Shown here piece by piece: positions 23,961 through 36,314 of a DNA stretch of 64,000 nt. Made by a program: the position numbers and the translations under genes. The notes beneath the pieces are model-generated. The model saw only the letters and a list, made by a program, of their open reading frames with translations, made no database searches and had not been told where the DNA came from. The stretch's first letter is position 1, and the number at the start of each line of letters is the position of its first letter. This DNA comes from Welwitschia mirabilis (lineage: Eukaryota; Gnetophyta; Gnetopsida; Welwitschiales), in contig JBOZIK010000001.1 in assembly GCA_051453625.1 (NCBI GenBank), forward strand, positions 170,142,019 through 170,206,018, given 5' to 3'.

Positions 23961-23983
23961 ATATATATATATATATATATATA
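23961..23983. repeat. (AT)n microsatellite
   Basis: An uninterrupted AT run of about 23 bases in the B1 3' region. Confidence 0.9.
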
Positions 23984-24049
23984 AAGAGTAAAAAAATAAA
24001 GAAAAATCTTAAATCTCTTTAGGGCATCTTTATGATCATTTCTATTAGG

Positions 24050-24165
24050 TTTAGTTAACTACATCAAGGTTATGAAGCTCACTAATAATGTAGCTATAAT
24101 GATTCATTTGTGATACATGCATCTACATCAAGGCTATATGTACTTGCTAGTAATGTAGCACTAAA
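24050..24165 (+). repeat. Two hairpin units in B1 3' region
   Basis: Units near 24059 and 24120, about 62 bp apart, each with CATCAAGG(T/C)TAT and AATGTAGC halves. They match the better-preserved pair in C (52183-52283) and the minus-strand pairs in B3 and F. Confidence 0.65.
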
Positions 24166-25077
24166 TCCTTCTTATATAACATGTTCAATATTTTGGAAGG
24201 AATTATTACAACACTAAATTCTTAGTATGATTGAATCTTGAAACTTGAACATCTATAAATAAATAAAAAAAGGAATAAAATTAAAGTAAAATTAGATAGA
24301 TTTATTTTTTATTTTAATAATTGAGTTTGAGATTCTCTAACTAGTTGTGCAGTTACAAACATATACGAATTTAGACTTTTACTTATCTTGGTAAAAGGTC
24401 CACCTAAAATTATGTAAATAAACAAAACCATTATATTGTATTCATATTTTTATTCATAGGATGCATAGAAGGGTTTATTATTTTATTCATTTATTTCACT
24501 ATATTTTCACTCACTTTCATCATCGATTTCAAAGCTATAATCCTTTGATTTTTTTGTATGGAAAAGTAAATCAATAAAAACATTGTGTTTTCTATGATTC
24601 AAACCCTTTATTCTTATGTGACTTATTAAAATCTATAACCTTTTGGTGAATGAAGATCTAAGGTAAAATTAATCTAAACCCTTAACATAATCTAGTCATT
24701 TAATGATTCTCATTTTGTCCACTTTCTATAAAAACCCACAACATCTGGACCATTCATGATAAGCACTTATAGTTCTTGTGGCCTTTGCATTACTACAATT
24801 CTTCTTGAGTTTTTCTAAGCCACGTCTTCATATTCTACTACTGTTATCATCTACTCTCACTGATACTATTATCTTTTCTTTTTGCTACATATCTTTATTT
24901 TTCTTATGATGCTATTTTAGCTTTATCTTTTTTTACAATTCATTGATGAGGTTATTTCCATATCTGAAATCTATTTTTTCTTCTTTCACTTCTTTTGTTA
25001 CCCCCTTAAATTTTATTTTCAATTTTCTTTTATTTCCATTTAGTTTTGTTTCTTTCATTCTGCTATTTTAGGCCATC
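24166..25077 (+). other. B1 region between hairpins and env-like ORF
   Basis: No ORF recognised. Blocks near 24455-24720 (e.g. TTCATAGGATGCAT) match the reverse complement of B3 (38690-39070), so it is a conserved non-coding part of family B. Confidence 0.5.
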
Positions 25078-25990
25078 ATGAATGGAAGAGTAGGCTCCTT
25101 TTTCAAAGACAAATTTACATCATTCTTTACTTTATTTGCATCCTTCTACCTTCATAAGATTTAAACAATAAATTGAAATTACTTGCTAATGAAGGATGGC
25201 ACATACGACTTTCCAAAGGCTATTTTAGAGTTTCACAAGAATGCAACAATTGATGAAGCTGATCCTTAGGTAATTCATTCCTCTAATTAATGCACTTTCT
25301 TTGGTATTTTACTTAATAATGTAAAAGCCTAATTAGGAGTTAAGCATCATGACATTTTATGTTATATGCTTAACAAATTCCTTAGCTATTATTGTGCTAC
25401 TTTTAATGTTGAATATGCACCAAATAGAGAAGGAGCCTTACCTTGCAAATATCTCTACAAGAGCCAACTTGAACTTTTTAGGCTTATTAATTAAAATGTT
25501 TTATCCATATTCCATGTAAAAAAATCCTATAGTAGTCATCTTGACATGACTAATATTACCTAAGATAGAAAATCCTTTGATATTGTGAAATTACTTTTTA
25601 CTACTATACCCAAAAATATTGGTTATCAAAGTAATCTTTCCTTCTCTTACCTAGCATTAGATCTAATCTATAATGCATTAGCTCATACCTTAGATTTTAA
25701 GTGATGGGATAGAACCTTTATTAATAAATTACACCTAGAAAGATTAACCAACTTAGCAAGTGAAAAAATCAGGATTAGATTCCAAGGGGTATCTAATAAA
25801 TTCAAGAATAAGAAGAAGAATAACATCTTCAAAGGAATCCTCCTCCTTCTCAAACTCCTTCTTCTCCCTACTCTCCACTCACTGAAAAAAGAAAGTGAAA
25901 AGCTCTTATTGGTAAAACCTTCATGTACCTTCTTCTCCATTTTGTTCTATTCTTTCTTATGCTACTAATAGACACTCCTATACTACTTAA
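25078..25990 (+). pseudogene. B1 env-like ORF, one reading frame with stops
   Basis: From the ATG at 25078 (MNGRVGSFFKDKF) one frame stays readable for about 250 codons to about 25830 without a visible indel, broken only by about nine stops. Most fall where CAA, CAG or TGG would give Gln or Trp. Motifs include YDFPKAILEFHKN, NREGALPCKYLYKSQLELF, SYLALDLIYNALAHTLDFK and IRIRFQGVSNKFKNKKKNN. After a +1 shift come a Pro/Ser part (NPPPSQTPSSPYSPLTEKRK) and a hydrophobic stretch (FMYLLLHFVLFFLMLLI) that could be a membrane anchor. Position after pol and before the 3' LTR fits the env-like gene of Athila/Calypso elements. The same protein is recognisable in B3 on the minus strand. Function unknown. 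Confidence 0.65.
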
Positions 25991-27081
25991 AGTGATATCA
26001 TATTAGAGGAATTCCTCAAATCTCAAAGGATTTGAATTGGGAATTTATGGGGGAAGATGAAGAAGATTTGTAAAGAAATAAAAAGAGATATTCAAGAAGT
26101 TAGAATAAATAAAAAAAAAGCTAAAGAAGTTGGCCTCTCATAGAAGACCTTTAAGCTAAAATTCTCTTATTATCTCATTCTCTTACTTTTATACACCTAT
26201 ATTTTTTTGTTGTAATAGCTACATTATACTTGCATCTTACTTTGTCATAATGTTTTTGAACTTAATATGAAATTACTATGAATTTTGATTTTTATAAATC
26301 TAGTTTTTTTTTCCTAAATTGACAATTAACTATAAAATTCTTAATTTGGCTTTTAGGCTCTAGAATATAAGGTTTGATGCATGACTCTAAATAGAGTTAA
26401 TGCCATTGGTTTTCCTAACCATTATTATTACCTTAACCTGCATAGCTAGATTCCCTTTTTTAATAGACATTCTACATCACATTTCTTATGTTTCTAGAAC
26501 TTGAGTCTCTATTCAAAATTTATAAAAAATTGACTAATTCATATTCATCATTCATTCTTCCATTTTAAAATTATCACATTTGTTTTCCATTCTTCCTCAT
26601 TTTTGAGTTACTTTTTGATATTTTATACAGTCATACATTTTAAGTTTATAAGTTTATAACATTACAACCAAAACTTCATTCTTGATTTTTATTCTTTCAT
26701 TTACATTAGATTGCATTTTACCTTTTTTAGTTTTATTATGCCTTTCAAAATTTTTGTTAGTTATTTTCCTCTCTATCTCATTTTAGACCATATTAGCACA
26801 CACATTATTCATTTATTATTGTGTTTACATTTAATTTTTCAATTTTTATACTTTAAGAACAAAGTTCAGCCTTGATTAGAGTTAGTAACATTTGCACTTA
26901 AGTACTTAGTTTTCATGCTCTATCTTTTGCCTAAGTATAATTTTAGAGTAAATTGATCAAAGGTTTTCAAAATTTCTTTACCTTTTATGCTTGATTGAAT
27001 TGATCTACAATTTTTTCCATGTTATCTAATTTTTTGACACATCTTTTCACTAAGGGACTAGAAAAAGATTAATTAGGGGTA
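25991..27081 (+). other. B1 3' untranslated region
   Basis: No coding capacity. It ends AATTAGGGGTA (27071-27081), the likely polypurine tract directly before the 3' LTR. Confidence 0.6.
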
Positions 27082-28411
27082 TGATAACATTTAAAATTTG
27101 ACATTAACATTAAGGAATTAAAGCCTTATTAGAATATTTAATTACTTATTACAATTCTTTTATGCATTTATTATGATTAATGATATTGAAATCATATTTC
27201 ACTAATAATCTACCTTAATACTATTATTTTGCAAGATAAATGTGTCATTAGGAGCATTGTGGCAAGAAATGAAGATGTGCTAAGCATAATTGGTGTTGAT
27301 GCTAATTGTAGAAGTGGTGGTGTTACCTTTAGAATTAATGGTGTGGGTTACTTCGAGTAGAACAATACCTAATCCATGTTCCTAAGCTCTTGTTAATCAC
27401 TCCCTTTTAATTATATCTACAAATACAAGAGGAATGAAGAATTTTTTCTAAGAATAATCCCTTAATTTGGTTCCATTACTAAAGAATAATTTTTTGTACT
27501 TTAGGCATTCTTTAGAATGATCCCATTAGGCCTTTAAAACCCTAATTGTAAACCCTAATTCTAGCCAATAAACACCCTACCTCTCTTTACTTGTAGATAA
27601 GACTTCATATCATGCCATTATAAAAGAGATTAAAGATTTAGTCATGAGTTTCTTTTAAGCATTCTATAACAATGGGCTAGCTATTAAGCTATCATGATGC
27701 TTCTTTGGTTTATCATAAGTAACATTTCAAATTATATGTTTTTACTTCTCATATAATAAGCTATTACATGTATTTGGTACATTACTTTGAGATCAAGTTG
27801 TGATTGTTTCATATTTCTTGTGCTTGGAATTGGCTGAGGCATACTTTTACTTTAAGATCTATCTAGTGATTATTTTTTTTCATTCTATCTTACATAACCT
27901 AAATGTTTGTTTGATAAATCTTTGAAGACCCCTATTTTTCATGATTATTTTACTCTTACTGTGAAGATCAGATGGCTTAGGTGTATCACCCTCATGTCTA
28001 TGATGGATGAGATCATGCCATTATTTTTGAGCTTAGACCAAGTGAGTACTCATGTTAAAGATGTATTATATCATTATGCTTGAATTAAAAGTAAAGATAT
28101 ATGATTTCACTTTAACTAATTATGCTTTTTCATGAATTTATTATGTTAGTTTGAATGCTATATTCCATTTCTAAATCTGTCATATCATTCTAGTCTCTAT
28201 TATTTATTACTCTTATGCTTACTTTACTGATACCTCTCATAATCTATCTTTGTGGAAGAATGACATTGGGACTATACTACAAATGGAAGTCCTAGTATTA
28301 TTGGTAAAAGTTGGGTTTAGCCATGTAAGATTTATATCCTTAGGGTGATCTTGCCATTTAATATACATTAATGGTAGATACAATCATAGTTAGATTTCAC
28401 CATAAATAGTT
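27082..28411 (+). repeat. B1 3' LTR
   Basis: Starts TGATAACATTTAAAATTTGA, matching the start of the B3 LTR (TGATAACATGAAAAATTTAA on the minus strand). Contains TTGGCTGAGGCATACTTTTA and a segment TTAATGGTAGAT shared with the 5' LTR. End near ATAAATAGTTAC is approximate. Confidence 0.8.
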
Positions 28412-29181
28412 ACTTACAAATTTTTTAAATAATCACTATTAAAATATCAATGAGAATCATTAGTAATAGATATAGTAGTATGAATCAATAAATATTTTTA
28501 TGTTTAATTATTACTCCATCTTAGATTAAAATAAGATTTTTTTTGAATGGTTTAAAAACCTAGTATATTACCAATTTTTCAAAACAAGTCATTAAAAAAA
28601 GCATTGCTATTATGATAAGTTAATTTAATGTGATCAATCTTATTGTAAAAATGATAAATAAGATATCTTTTATTTCTTTTACTAAATTTAATATTTAAAG
28701 GGTGGGGTTTAAAATTACCTCATTTGAAATCTTAATGAATGATACTTTGTCATTTGAGAGGAAGGATAACTAACTAGAAGAGACAAGAGCAAAAATAAAT
28801 AAAAGATAAGATACATATCCAAATCTACTCTTATGATTTAACATCCTTTGTCTAATAAGAATTCTATCAAAAGTGCTATTCCTTATAGAAAACTTCAAAA
28901 TAATGTTGTGAATTTCATTAATATTATTTATCAAATATTACATTCCTTCTATTTTTTTGGCAAATGCCCAAAAACATTTAATATATTTCCAATAACATAA
29001 GATTCTATGTGTTGTTTCTTTATTAATTTAGTCTAGTTAGCTTATATAGGCTTATTTTATTTTTTACTTTTTATAACATTCTTTTTAAGAATTACTTTTT
29101 TTAAAAGATATTTTTGGTCTTTTTTAGGGGTCTTCATAAGCCTCTTCAATGATATTATCATGCTTATCTTTATATTGTAAT
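28412..29181. other. Spacer between B1 and B3
   Basis: A/T-rich, no ORF, LTR or tandem repeat recognised. Confidence 0.5.
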
Positions 29182-30417
29182 TGGTTATTATTCATGGTTA
29201 GTTTTTTTAATAATTGTATTACTATTTATGTTTTTTAAGTAAGATTTCCCAAGGGATACAAACCTCATAAAGATAAACTTAAATTTTAATAACATTACTA
29301 AGACTTTTATTTAAATTATAGCCCTTGTATCATTCTTCTAAAATCATAATATGTACTAAATAAAATAATAAATTTTATACAAAACTTATTTATGTAACTA
29401 TTACAGAGTGATTTAGCATTATAAGATAGAGTGAGTATGTGTGTATGTATTGTAAATTAATGGATTAAGCTAGAAATGAAGCATAGCCCTTATCATCTAA
29501 CACGATCATAATAACAATACTAAAAATCTTAATAAAAATAAACTTTCTTTATAGTTATTTCAAAGAAATCATGTTAAGAATCCATTAAATCACAAGCATA
29601 GTAACATAATGTTAATCACCATACAAGTGTTGGTGAAGACTCTAGATCACCTTAGATCTCATAACCCACTTCATAAGCATGAAAATAAGGAAACTATCAT
29701 AAAGAATATTAAATAATAGCAACTATGGACTAAAATTAACATAAAGAGAGTCACTAAGAAATATAAAAAAGCTTGATATACATCGATCCACATTAATTTT
29801 GAAAAACATGCATACTTAAAATCAGGAAAGTAGATTGAAGAAATTTCTAGCACTTTATTATAAAGAAATATCTACATGTATAAAAATTTAATACAATGCT
29901 TGAAATGTATTATAGCCTTAATAACTAACTCATTCTTAAATAAAAAGAACTTAGAAGCTATACATGTTTATAGATCCTCTCAGATTTAAATATTGATTAC
30001 AAGTTACATATTCAAAATATCCTCAAAGTGAGATCTAGTTGTCCTTTTACAAACTAAAACTTAGGATTAGTGTTTTACAAATTTCTTTGATTTTTGGCTA
30101 CTTTAGATTAAATTACCAATAATATCAATGAACTTAGCAACATGTAAATGAGTATCAAGCTCCTAATACAACTAAATACGCTAGTGAGTCCTATTAGCAT
30201 TATTAGCATTCTAGTAAATCTTCCTTTAAGATTTTAATGCATGCTCTATCAACTTGTTGGAGGTTTAAAAATTTAAATTATATAGGTAAAATATCAATTT
30301 TATATAAGTCTAGTAACATAAATTAAGATAAATCCATAAAATCATGAAAATCAAAACTTAAGTATGCTAAAATTGCCTTAATTACTTGAAATAGATGTTA
30401 AATTTTTCATGTTATCA
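29182..30417 (-). repeat. B3 3' LTR
   Basis: Closely similar to B2 5' LTR (56166-57416) in the same orientation; both share CTCTAGATCACCTTAGATCT and ATCTCAT(A/G)ACCCACTTCAT. On the minus strand it begins TGATAACATG, like the B1 3' LTR. Low-coordinate end approximate. Confidence 0.8.
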
Positions 30418-30990
30418 TAGTCTTCAATTAATGTTTTGATAATCTTTTAGTAAAAATGTTTAAGTAATCTCTAATTAATCTTTAAAAAATGAAGACATTC
30501 AAGTATCAAATAAATATAATGCAACAATTTAAAAAATTTGAAGCAAGTTTGAGGTTGATTTTACTTAGATGGAATGGAGGAAAAAATATAAATTGAAATG
30601 TCCACTCCTCCTAATAAAACTTAACTTTATTCTTAAAGTTAATGAAATGGAAACCAAAATTTATATGGGAATAAAATTATCAAAAAGAATTTAAAAAAAA
30701 TATAATGCATGACAATAAAAGTAAGTACTTCATTGCTTCTAAAAAATCATTACATGAAAGAGGAGGATCTGTAAACTAAAACAAATATAAGACAATGCAA
30801 ATACATCTAAAAAAGACGTGGGAAAAAATTACAAAATGAAATGAAGTGAGGGAATGTACTAATTAATAGATCTTCTATGAAAAACCATCCCTTAAGCTTA
30901 TTATCAATTTCATCTTGCTTTTTGGATATTTATTTCCATTCTTAAAGATTTGCATTTTTCTTTAAATTTTTTCTATCTAATTAATTTAAG
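30418..30990 (-). other. B3 3' untranslated region
   Basis: No ORF. Near 30590-30640 the minus strand reads AACTTTAAGAATAAAGTTAA then GGAGGAGTGG, a purine-rich phrase also seen in F (41745-41790). Confidence 0.5.
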
Positions 30991-30999
30991 ATTTGGGCA

Positions 31000-31562
31000 C
31001 CTATTTAAGAAGTATTTCACTCGAAGTAGAAGAAAAATGATAAGAAGAAGAAGAAGCAGAAAAAGGAGGAGGAGGAGGAGGAGGAGGAACAAAAGGTACA
31101 TAAGATCTATCTCAAATGGGCTCTTTAATCTTTCTTCAAGGGATAAGAGAAGAATAAGAAAAAGAAGGGACTTGAGAATGAGGTGAAAATTGACTTTCAT
31201 GTATTTCTTATTATTCTTCTTCTTTGCTTCTTCTTATAGGCCTCTTGGAATTCAATCTTCATTCTTACACTTCTAGGCTTGATTGATTTCTTAGGGGTAA
31301 TCATTTCTATGTAGTATCTATTGCAATTATCACAACTAAGGGTTTGAGAGAGAAAATTATAATGCAAATCTAAAACTAAACATGAATGAAGTAAATTTTT
31401 CTTATTGCCTACATTAGTAATTATAATTCTAAAAAGGCATTTGGTCATGTAAAAATGTTTATTATCCTAAATGATCCTAATCATATCCAAATGATTAATA
31501 TATGCATCAGTAAGATAAGAGGTAAGAAATATATTTCTAATAATGAATCTAAAGAGGGCTAT
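31000..31562 (-). pseudogene. B3 env-like ORF, C-terminal part
   Basis: On the minus strand, HLDMIRII.DNKHFYMTKCLF leads into an 83-codon open stretch (31448-31197) with SCLVLDLHYNFLSQTL and VRMKIEFQEAYKKKQRRRI. These align with B1 HLDMTNIT.DRKSFDIVKLLF, SYLALDLIYNALAHTL and IRIRFQGVSNKFKNKKKNN. A Pro/Ser-rich tail follows in another frame (SYVPFVPPPPPPPFSASSSS), encoded by a run that is (GGA)n on the plus strand (31064-31088). Conservation of the charged, Pro-rich arrangement in two copies supports a real gene. No function is assigned. Confidence 0.65.
31064..31088. repeat. (GGA)n microsatellite
   Basis: About eight GGA repeats on the plus strand; on the minus strand they encode the poly-Pro run of the B3 env-like tail. 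Confidence 0.85.
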
Positions 31563-32104
31563 TGTGATGTGCATTGTTACAACTTCTCATCTTACTCAAA
31601 TCCTATTAATCAAATATATATATATATATTATACTATAAAATACACACTCTAATATAAATGGGAGTGACTTAAATGTCATAACCCATCTAAGACTTACAA
31701 GAGAAGAATGAGAATTAGTTTTTAGAGAAAATGTATCTAAACTTAGAAGTGATGCAAGCAATTAAAGATGCAATGTAATGCAAATGCAACTAATCTTAGA
31801 TGAACACCTAAGTCGAATTGTTACGAAGACTAGCTCTATATAACCTAAATTAACCAAGGAGATTGCCACTAATCAAGACTAACCTAATTCATTAGGCAAG
31901 TTAAATAAATGCAATGTAAAAATGGATCAAAAAATACTTTCTTCAACCTTAAAAAAGGCTATCCTTAAGACCTATATCATCAATGAAACTATTTCTAGAT
32001 CAAAGACAACATAAATCATAAGAAAAGTATAACACAACTAAATGTATAAATGAAATAAAGTCTCATATTAAAATAGAACTAGTATCTAGGTTACAAACAA
32101 CTCC
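31563..32104 (-). repeat. A3 3' LTR remnant
   Basis: Matches 36862-37400 of the A3 5' LTR throughout (e.g. GAGAAGAATGAGAATTA, AATTAAAGATGCAATG). The other half of the LTR and the adjoining 1.2 kb of internal sequence are missing; next comes a block equal to A4 from 60236. Confidence 0.8.
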
Positions 32105-32106
32105 AA

Positions 32107-32575
32107 AAAATAAAGGTAAAGTAACAAGATAAAAGATATAAAAAAACACCCTTAAATAATCTAAGACCTTTTCATCAGTGATAAAAACATAAAAAATAAA
32201 GCTTCTTCCTCAAACTGATGTTTATATATGTGTGAATGTATTAAGATTGGGTAAATCTAATCTTACCATTATAAAATGCCTAAATCAAAGACTAGTCATG
32301 GAAATACATACATAAGTCATATTTGAAAGATGATCAAGTGATCTCACAATGACCTCCAAAGGAAAAAGCTATGAGAAAATTTAGACAATGGTAGGGAAGA
32401 AGTCCTTTTCATCAAGGAGAATCCTTAAGACTAGTTCTTCTACCATGTTTATATTAGTAGGTTACTCATATATTTTCAACCTTTGCGCATTAAATTTCTG
32501 AATTTTTTTAGTGGTTAACTTAGAACTATCAACAAATACATTAGAATGTACTTTTTTAAAAAGATAAGGACCTAA
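32107..32575 (-). other. A3 internal 3' block and integrase tail
   Basis: Matches A4 60236-60700 (e.g. CCCTTAAATAATCTAAGACC, GAAAGATGATCAAGTGA). The part at about 32400-32560 corresponds to the integrase tail, here too decayed to read safely. Confidence 0.6.
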
Positions 32576-33330
32576 CCATAGATTAATTTATTTCTTAAAA
32601 ACCAAAGTCAAAATCATAAAAAAAATAAGAGAAAAAAGGAAACACCAAAGTAAATAAATTTTATTTAAATCCTAAAATCTATTTAACACTTTTATTGAAA
32701 AGGAAAAAAAAGGAAGGATTTGTTTTTATGATCTCAAGATAATATATTTTTTTAGAGAAATAAGGCCCAAACCAAATATTCACTAATTATAAAACATAAA
32801 AGCTATACAATTATTTTTTAATAGAATCAATTAAAGGAAGAAAGGAATAATAGATAAATCTCTATGAGATCATGCGAACGCATGAATTTTGAAAGTAAAA
32901 ATGGAGATTAATGTTGACTCTTATTTAGAAAAGATATTATCATTAATTATAATAGGATTATTTCAATAATTACAAATAAAAATATACTTCAATCCACTTG
33001 GAAAGTTTTTTAGATTTAAATTTAAATTGAGATTTTCAGTTTTTAACTCATGTAGTGGATGATTTCCATCAAAGTATGAGTTTTTTTTTAGTAGTTAAAC
33101 TTCATCATAAACTAAGGGTTCTTTTTCTTCTTCATTCTAAAATAAATGATTATCTAAATGTTTAGAGTTCGGCATATTGAATCCTTCTAACCTATTTATT
33201 TTAAATGAATCATCATAAAGCATAGGCTCATGTAACATAGCCATCTTTCTTCTTGGACACGATATTAAAGGAATAATGTTGGTTTGATTTTATTTTCTAT
33301 GTCCCATTCATCACCTAGGTCTTTCTCAAC
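32576..33330 (-). pseudogene. A3 post-protease ORF remnant
   Basis: The minus strand carries the hydrophobic module LILLKNNCIAFMFYN (about 32790-32850) also present in A1 and A4, downstream of an acidic part near 33000-33250. Frame breaks are frequent. Function unknown. Confidence 0.5.
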
Positions 33331-33343
33331 TGCATTAAAAACT

Positions 33344-33730
33344 CTAATTAAAAAACTTTCTATTCTTTAGATGACACTCCATCATCTTAGTTTTTATATT
33401 AATAATGTAGTGGGTTATTTCACAGAAGGCTTGTTCTAGAAGTAATGGGTAACCTCTATTATGTTTAACCTCTATAACAACCACATCTATCAGGTAGAAT
33501 GCCTCTTCAATATAGATCACTAAATCTTTAATGATCTCTAAGGGTTTCTTAATCAAAGTATTCACTAACTCTAAGAAAATCTAAAGAGGTTCTATTCTAC
33601 CTTACCTTTTAAACCAATTCTTTTACAAATGTGTAATGGCATAATATTAATACTCGCTCTAATATCAATTAAAGCTCTCTTGATCTTTTTGTCTCCTTCT
33701 AAGGTAACATTTACTATTACTAATCCTATA
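33344..33730 (-). pseudogene. A3 aspartic protease remnant
   Basis: The minus strand reads VNVTLEGDKKIKRALIDIRA, then SINIMPLHICKRIGLKGKVE near 33600-33710, and an open stretch from 33565 with VVVIEVKHNRGYPLLLEQAF and CEITHYIINIKTKMMECHLK. It parallels A1 protease; the catalytic Asp is kept and Gly of the D-x-G is Arg. A frameshift separates the halves. Confidence 0.8.
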
Positions 33731-33789
33731 TCTTTAAATTTTGGATATTTTTGTAATATTAAGTTCATAAGGGATTGTGCTAAAAAGAC

Positions 33790-34417
33790 TTTTTAAGGAA
33801 TAACTCATTTTTATTTTCTTCTTGTTAAGTCTTTTCATAGCTTTGAGTATCTTGAATTTTCTTGCAAAAGTTTTCAAAAATATAAATTTATGCTCACATT
33901 TTTTATTAAGATTTTAAGATGTTCATTGAAAGTTGAATTTTTATTAAGCCTATCAAGATAAGGGGTATCTGATTTCTTTTCTAATTATTATGGAGAGTTT
34001 TTCTTTGTACTTTTATTAAGAGAAGGAAAGTTGTAATTTTTAAATATTTTCATGTTCTCTTCTTCCTCATCATCTATAGTCTCATTTTGGAAGGTTAATA
34101 CTCCATAAGAAGGAGGTTTTACTTCATGTTTACTTCATGTTATAACCTTAGAGTCTCTTCTTACTTTGTTGGAATTTGAAATAGGTTGTGTTTCCAATAA
34201 GCCTTCTAGTCTTTGATTTGCTAACATGGTTTGTTAAAGGACATTTACTAAGTTTTCAATGCTGGAGTTTTGCTTTTCTTGTAATTTCATAATTTTGTCT
34301 ATATGTTTTTAAATTGAATCATCTTGATGTTAAAAATTTGATGGATTTTATTGAAAGTTTTAATTTTCAAAATAATTTTTAAAAGATTGAAAGTTTTTGA
34401 ACTTATTGTCAAAGGTT
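33790..34417 (-). pseudogene. A3 gag C-terminal part
   Basis: The reverse complement of 34000-34417 matches A1 2480-2880 by eye: same order of an Asn/Gln-rich part, then TTCCAAAATGAGACTATAG, then an acidic stretch and AACTTTCCTTCTCTT. The gag middle (A1 about 1690-2480) is missing, replaced by A2. Confidence 0.7.
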
Positions 34418-35669
34418 TGTATTGCAATGCCAATTTGTAGGAATTTGATCATCTATTTTAAATGTTTTTGTAAGACATTTATACAGGTTTAGATGTAATA
34501 CTAATGATTATGGATATCTAATAGGATAATCAATGATACATGTGATTCTTAGCATATTTGGAGGTTTCTTAGGCTTATTTTAACATTTCATACTTGGAAG
34601 GAGGATTCATCATGCAAAAGACTTACTTACCTTTGAGAATGGATGTAAGAAATCTTCTCATCTCCTCTGTCACCTCCATGATAGATAGGACGATAGCACT
34701 ACTAACATGGACAAAAGCTATGAGGTTGACAATGGGGCATGAAGCTAATAAAGTACCTTTTGATGTAGGATAATGTCCTCTCTATCATCCATACAATAGT
34801 TAGGATGATAGCTATTTTTCTATGATCAGAAAGAACTATCTTTATCATGGTATCAAGTAATCCATTTAGGCTATGAGAGTTTCTTTTCCGACTTCTAGGA
34901 TTGAATTTCTAGAACATCAATGCAAAACTATAAATACCCTTCCCTTTCTTTATTTCTATTTCTATCTTGTGTACCTGATATTATGGCGGAAGATTGAAGG
35001 GCAAGAGGTTTATCCAGTAGCTACCAAAAGGATTTCCCTTAGTGTTAGGCTAAGTCTCTTCCATTGAAATGATACTATTTTGTTGTAAGTGGATGTAAAG
35101 TTATTTGAGATTAATATAATTACTATTTTTAATTCCAATTCTATTTATGTCCCCTATGGTTTACGTTAGTTTTAGTTTAAGTGATAACTCTATAATTTAT
35201 TTAGATCATAAGGGCAATCTTTGTTAAGGTTTACTCTGATTAGTATTATATTTGCATTATTATTCCATCTCCATTTCACAGTACATTCCATATTCTACTT
35301 GGTATATCTCATAGTTCATATTAATTAGGAATAAGTTAAGTACTCTTCTTAATTGATTTGAATTATATGGAAGTTAGTTCTTATGACAGGAGGATTAGGA
35401 TCTAATAGAATTCATTCCACTTTCATTTGCATTTCATCTCCATTCACTTTGCATTACATTTACTTTCTTATTTACTTTTAGTTATTAAAAGATAAAAATA
35501 CTAAAAGTACCTTTGAAAATCAATTCTCTAAATCTGAGCCTAGTGCTTTCATTGGGATTATGACATTTGGGTAAAATTTCATCTATACTAGTGTGTGTTT
35601 TTCTACAAGTAATTTGATTTATAGTTTTACCTAAAAAACTTTAGGATTGCATAAATTCATATAGCAATA
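34418..35669 (+). repeat. A2 LTR
   Basis: Starts TGTATTGCAATGCCAATTTG (A1: TGTTGTATTGCCAATTTG) and ends near TATAGCAATA. Hairpin units at 34659-34696 and 34771-34811; the second has a perfect 9-bp stem, CTATCATCC (34782-34790) and GGATGATAG (34803-34811), with a 12-base loop. Confidence 0.85.
34928..34937 (+). promoter_or_regulatory. TATA box of A2 LTR
   Basis: CTATAAATAC at the conserved LTR position. Confidence 0.5.
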
Positions 35670-35672
35670 TTT

Positions 35673-35690
35673 TGATGCTATTACTTGGGA
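35673..35690 (+). other. A2 primer-binding site, tRNA-Asp type
   Basis: TGATGCTATTACTTGGGA: seven differences from the tRNA-Asp complement, six of them C-to-T or G-to-A. Confidence 0.7.
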
Positions 35691-35864
35691 AGGTCACAAA
35701 AAGATGGAGAACTATTACTAACTAGATAAGTATCATGAATCTTCTATCTAAGTTATTTATTTGAATTAGTGTTGTATTTTTAGCGTAACTTAGAATAGAT
35801 TTATTTTAGCAAAGTTTTATTTTGTATAGTTATTAAGCACCCTGTCGTCCTATCTGTTGTTCAA

Positions 35865-36240
35865 TATTTGTAATGTATTAGAGGGGATCTTTATCGAGTT
35901 TTTCATTAAAGGTAGGCAGGCATTTAAATTCTTTAATTCAACATCATCGCCTAGGGGTTAATCAAAAGGAGTTTAAATTTCTCATTTCCTATTTGCTATT
36001 AATTCTCTAAGGGTAAGATTTGCATTAGGACTAGGAGTTGAAGACTCTATAACTTATTTTTACTTTCATGAAACATTTGACATGATAAAAACTTTTCTTT
36101 CACAGGACTAGATTTAAAAAAATAAACTTGAAAGAAACATTGTATGTACCTGGAAATTATTTATCTGATTTAATTTTGAAGTTAACTAGTCCTTCTTTGA
36201 TGCTTTCCTTGATCAATATCCTTTCTCTCTAATATTTCTT
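35865..36240 (-). pseudogene. A3 gag N-terminal part
   Basis: The minus strand from about 36240 matches A1 from 1276: AACATGGTTAATCTAGG, AAAGAAGGACTAG, then CTTACCCTTAGAGAATTAAT and CCCCTAGGCGATGATGTTG. It stops where A1 would be at about 1690, at the junction with A2. Confidence 0.7.
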
Positions 36241-36314
36241 TCCTAGATTAACCATGTTATAGCATCTTGAAACTAGAAAATAACACAAAAAATTAAAAAA
36301 ATAAAAAACTAACA

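Larger units (their letters stand above)
18230..28411 (+). mobile_element. Element B1: Ty3/gypsy (Athila/Calypso-like) with env-like ORF, RT-integrase deleted
   Basis: LTRs at about 18230-19531 and 27082-28411, a tRNA-Asp type PBS at 19535, gag, protease, a short RT N-terminal stub, a segment matching the integrase C-terminal tail region, two hairpin units, an env-like ORF, and a 3' region ending AATTAGGGGTA before the 3' LTR. The deletion removes RT, RNase H and most of integrase between about 23260 and 23620. B2 and B3 are minus-strand members of the same family. Confidence 0.85.
34418..35864 (+). mobile_element. Element A2: + strand family A LTR, PBS and leader fragment inside A3
   Basis: LTR 34418-35669, PBS 35673-35690, leader to about 35845-35864, where it meets minus-strand gag of A3. 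No gag, pol or second LTR is present. The left edge abuts A3 gag at a point about 790 bp further along gag than the right edge. It is either a truncated nested insertion or the product of an inverted rearrangement. Confidence 0.75.

Noticed and set aside
30950-31186. + strand Arg-rich 78-residue ORF
   Set aside because: It is the reverse of the Pro/Ser-rich tail of the B3 env-like ORF; the GGA run gives poly-Arg in one strand and poly-Pro in the other.
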